Positions 5,521-6,531 of a DNA stretch of 6,531 nt are shown in pieces (position 1 is the first letter of the stretch; each line of letters starts with the position of its first letter). The DNA comes from Desulfobacterales bacterium (lineage in GTDB: Bacteria; Desulfobacterota; Desulfobacteria; Desulfobacterales; UBA11574), in assembly GCA_012974475.1 (NCBI GenBank), contig JAAXQD010000195.1, positions 1 to 6,531 of the forward strand, given 5' to 3'. The position numbers were made by a program, and so were the translations under genes. A model generated the notes under the pieces. The model ran no database searches and was not told where the DNA came from. It saw only the letters and a program-made list of their open reading frames with translations.

Positions 5521-6531
5521 CTATGCCAGGGGCAAAAGGAAGGACCTTAGGTTTGTTTTTGTATTTCGGAGACCCAGCTTGGCTCTAATATTATTCCGGT
5601 GAAAATTAATGGCACCCGCGGAGGAATTCAACAATTCAGCGATCTCTTTGGTTGTCTTGCCATCCCTAACGAGCCCGGCGACCTGAATTTCACTCGGGGT
5701 AAGATCAGAAAATTTCGAGAACAACTGGTGAAGAAACGGTGCGATAATGTCCTCAAGGTTCGATTTAATAATATTTAAATATACCATCTGCCGGTCATTC
5801 AATCGACTGTTATTCAGTTTTTCAATATAAGGAAGCACGAGCTTCTTCACATTTGCAATGACTTTTTCTTCCAATTCTTTTTTATCTTCGTCTCTGTGCT
5901 TCAGGAGGACTTTCAAGGCTGCATTGACTTCCTGAAGCTCGTGTGTTTTATTCTCTAATTCTTTCCCCCTTTCTAAAAGGGCCAACTCCACCTGTTTGCG
6001 CTCGGTGATGTCATGAATAATCGAATATAGAAGTTCTCTGCCATGTACCTTGATGGGGCCGCTGAAAACCTCGACATCACGGATTTCGCCGTTGGCCAGA
6101 AGGTGCTGAAAATAAAATACTCGGCGCTGTTCCGTCTTGGCTTTTCCCATTTTCTGAAACACTTGTTCGTTTGAAAGCGTATTGATATCTGAAATCTTTT
6201 TGCCGGTAAGCGCTTCAAAACTCCAGCCATAGAAGGAGACAGCTGCCGGGTTGGCATCGACGATATCTGCACTCTCCGGATCTACGAGGAGCATTACGGA
6301 GTGGTTGTTCTTGAAAAGGCTCCGGTACCGTTCTTCACTCTCTCTAAGTGTCTTTTCAGCTTTTTTCCGATCGGTGATATCCATAATCATTCCGGATATG
6401 GTATCTTTTTCAAGAACCGCACTTAAAAGTATATTTATTGTTTCACCGGATTTTGTAAGCGCTTCAAATTCGAAATCCTTAAGGCTGCCCGATGCCTTCA
6501 GAGATTGTATCAAAACCTCTCTGTCTTCGGC
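5521..6531 (-). CDS. PAS-PAS-coiled coil-LuxR transcriptional regulator (5' end outside window)
   Basis: The visible 336 residues read through from the right edge to a TAG at 5523-5521. Counting from the edge, residues 1-57 are the C-terminal half of a PAS domain ending in the PAC-type signature MDITDRKKAE. A second PAS domain spans about 62-180 (SEERYRSLF to HDITERK). A charged heptad-like coiled coil follows at about 183-240, then a LuxR/GerE-type helix-turn-helix at 277-336 (LTPSEIQVAGLV, TTKEIAELL, HRNNIRAKLGL). It is thus a cytoplasmic one-component sensor-regulator: PAS domains sense a small molecule, redox state or partner, and the coiled coil relays the signal to the DNA-binding domain. 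No receiver or kinase domain is in view. A TTG at 6513 is not the start, because the frame stays open six more codons to the edge and would cut a PAS domain. Its ligand and targets are unknown. It points toward the cytochrome gene, with the small ORF between. Confidence 0.9.
   Translation of the reverse strand, partial: AEDREVLIQSLKASGSLKDFEFEALTKSGETINILLSAVLEKDTISGMIMDITDRKKAEKTLRESEERYRSLFKNNHSVMLLVDPESADIVDANPAAVSFYGWSFEALTGKKISDINTLSNEQVFQKMGKAKTEQRRVFYFQHLLANGEIRDVEVFSGPIKVHGRELLYSIIHDITERKQVELALLERGKELENKTHELQEVNAALKVLLKHRDEDKKELEEKVIANVKKLVLPYIEKLNNSRLNDRQMVYLNIIKSNLEDIIAPFLHQLFSKFSDLTPSEIQVAGLVRDGKTTKEIAELLNSSAGAINFHRNNIRAKLGLRNTKTNLRSFLLPLA

Overview
The window (6531 bp) reads as an ordinary chromosomal stretch from an anaerobic, probably sulfate-reducing-type bacterium of the Desulfobacterota (former Deltaproteobacteria). 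This placement is an inference. It rests on moderate GC, the family mix (a CyaB-type CYTH protein, alanine dehydrogenase, a periplasmic octaheme cytochrome, a PAS-LuxR regulator) and the look of the proteins; no marker gene was searched. There is no sign of phage, transposon, CRISPR array, tRNA or rRNA.

Layout from left to right. The 5' end of rplM (ribosomal protein L13) runs leftward off the window (1-191, minus). A compact divergent control region with two back-to-back sigma-70-like promoters (about 192-410) separates it from a rightward pair: a CYTH-domain triphosphate-binding protein (411-1022) and an endonuclease/exonuclease/phosphatase-fold metal hydrolase (1078-1863). Alanine dehydrogenase ald (1860-2972, minus) converges on this pair, and the two stop codons overlap in a TTAA. 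A gap of nearly 500 bp with several palindromic, operator-like elements follows.

The gap leads to the most notable gene, a secreted octaheme cytochrome c (3467-4978, plus) of the hydroxylamine oxidoreductase (HAO)-like family. It has eight CXXCH haem sites, a signal peptide and no membrane partner in the window. To its right, on the minus strand, lie a 57-residue, highly charged small ORF (5185-5358) with a good ribosome-binding site, and the C-terminal part of a PAS-PAS-coiled coil-LuxR regulator (5521-6531, cut by the right edge).

The genes do not form one obvious operon. The one functional theme worth following is nitrogen chemistry: a reductive or oxidative HAO-like enzyme handling nitrite, hydroxylamine or NO in the periplasm, with its own long regulatory region and a PAS-type regulator nearby. 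The regulator link is position only; the two genes converge and nothing in the sequence proves that they work together.
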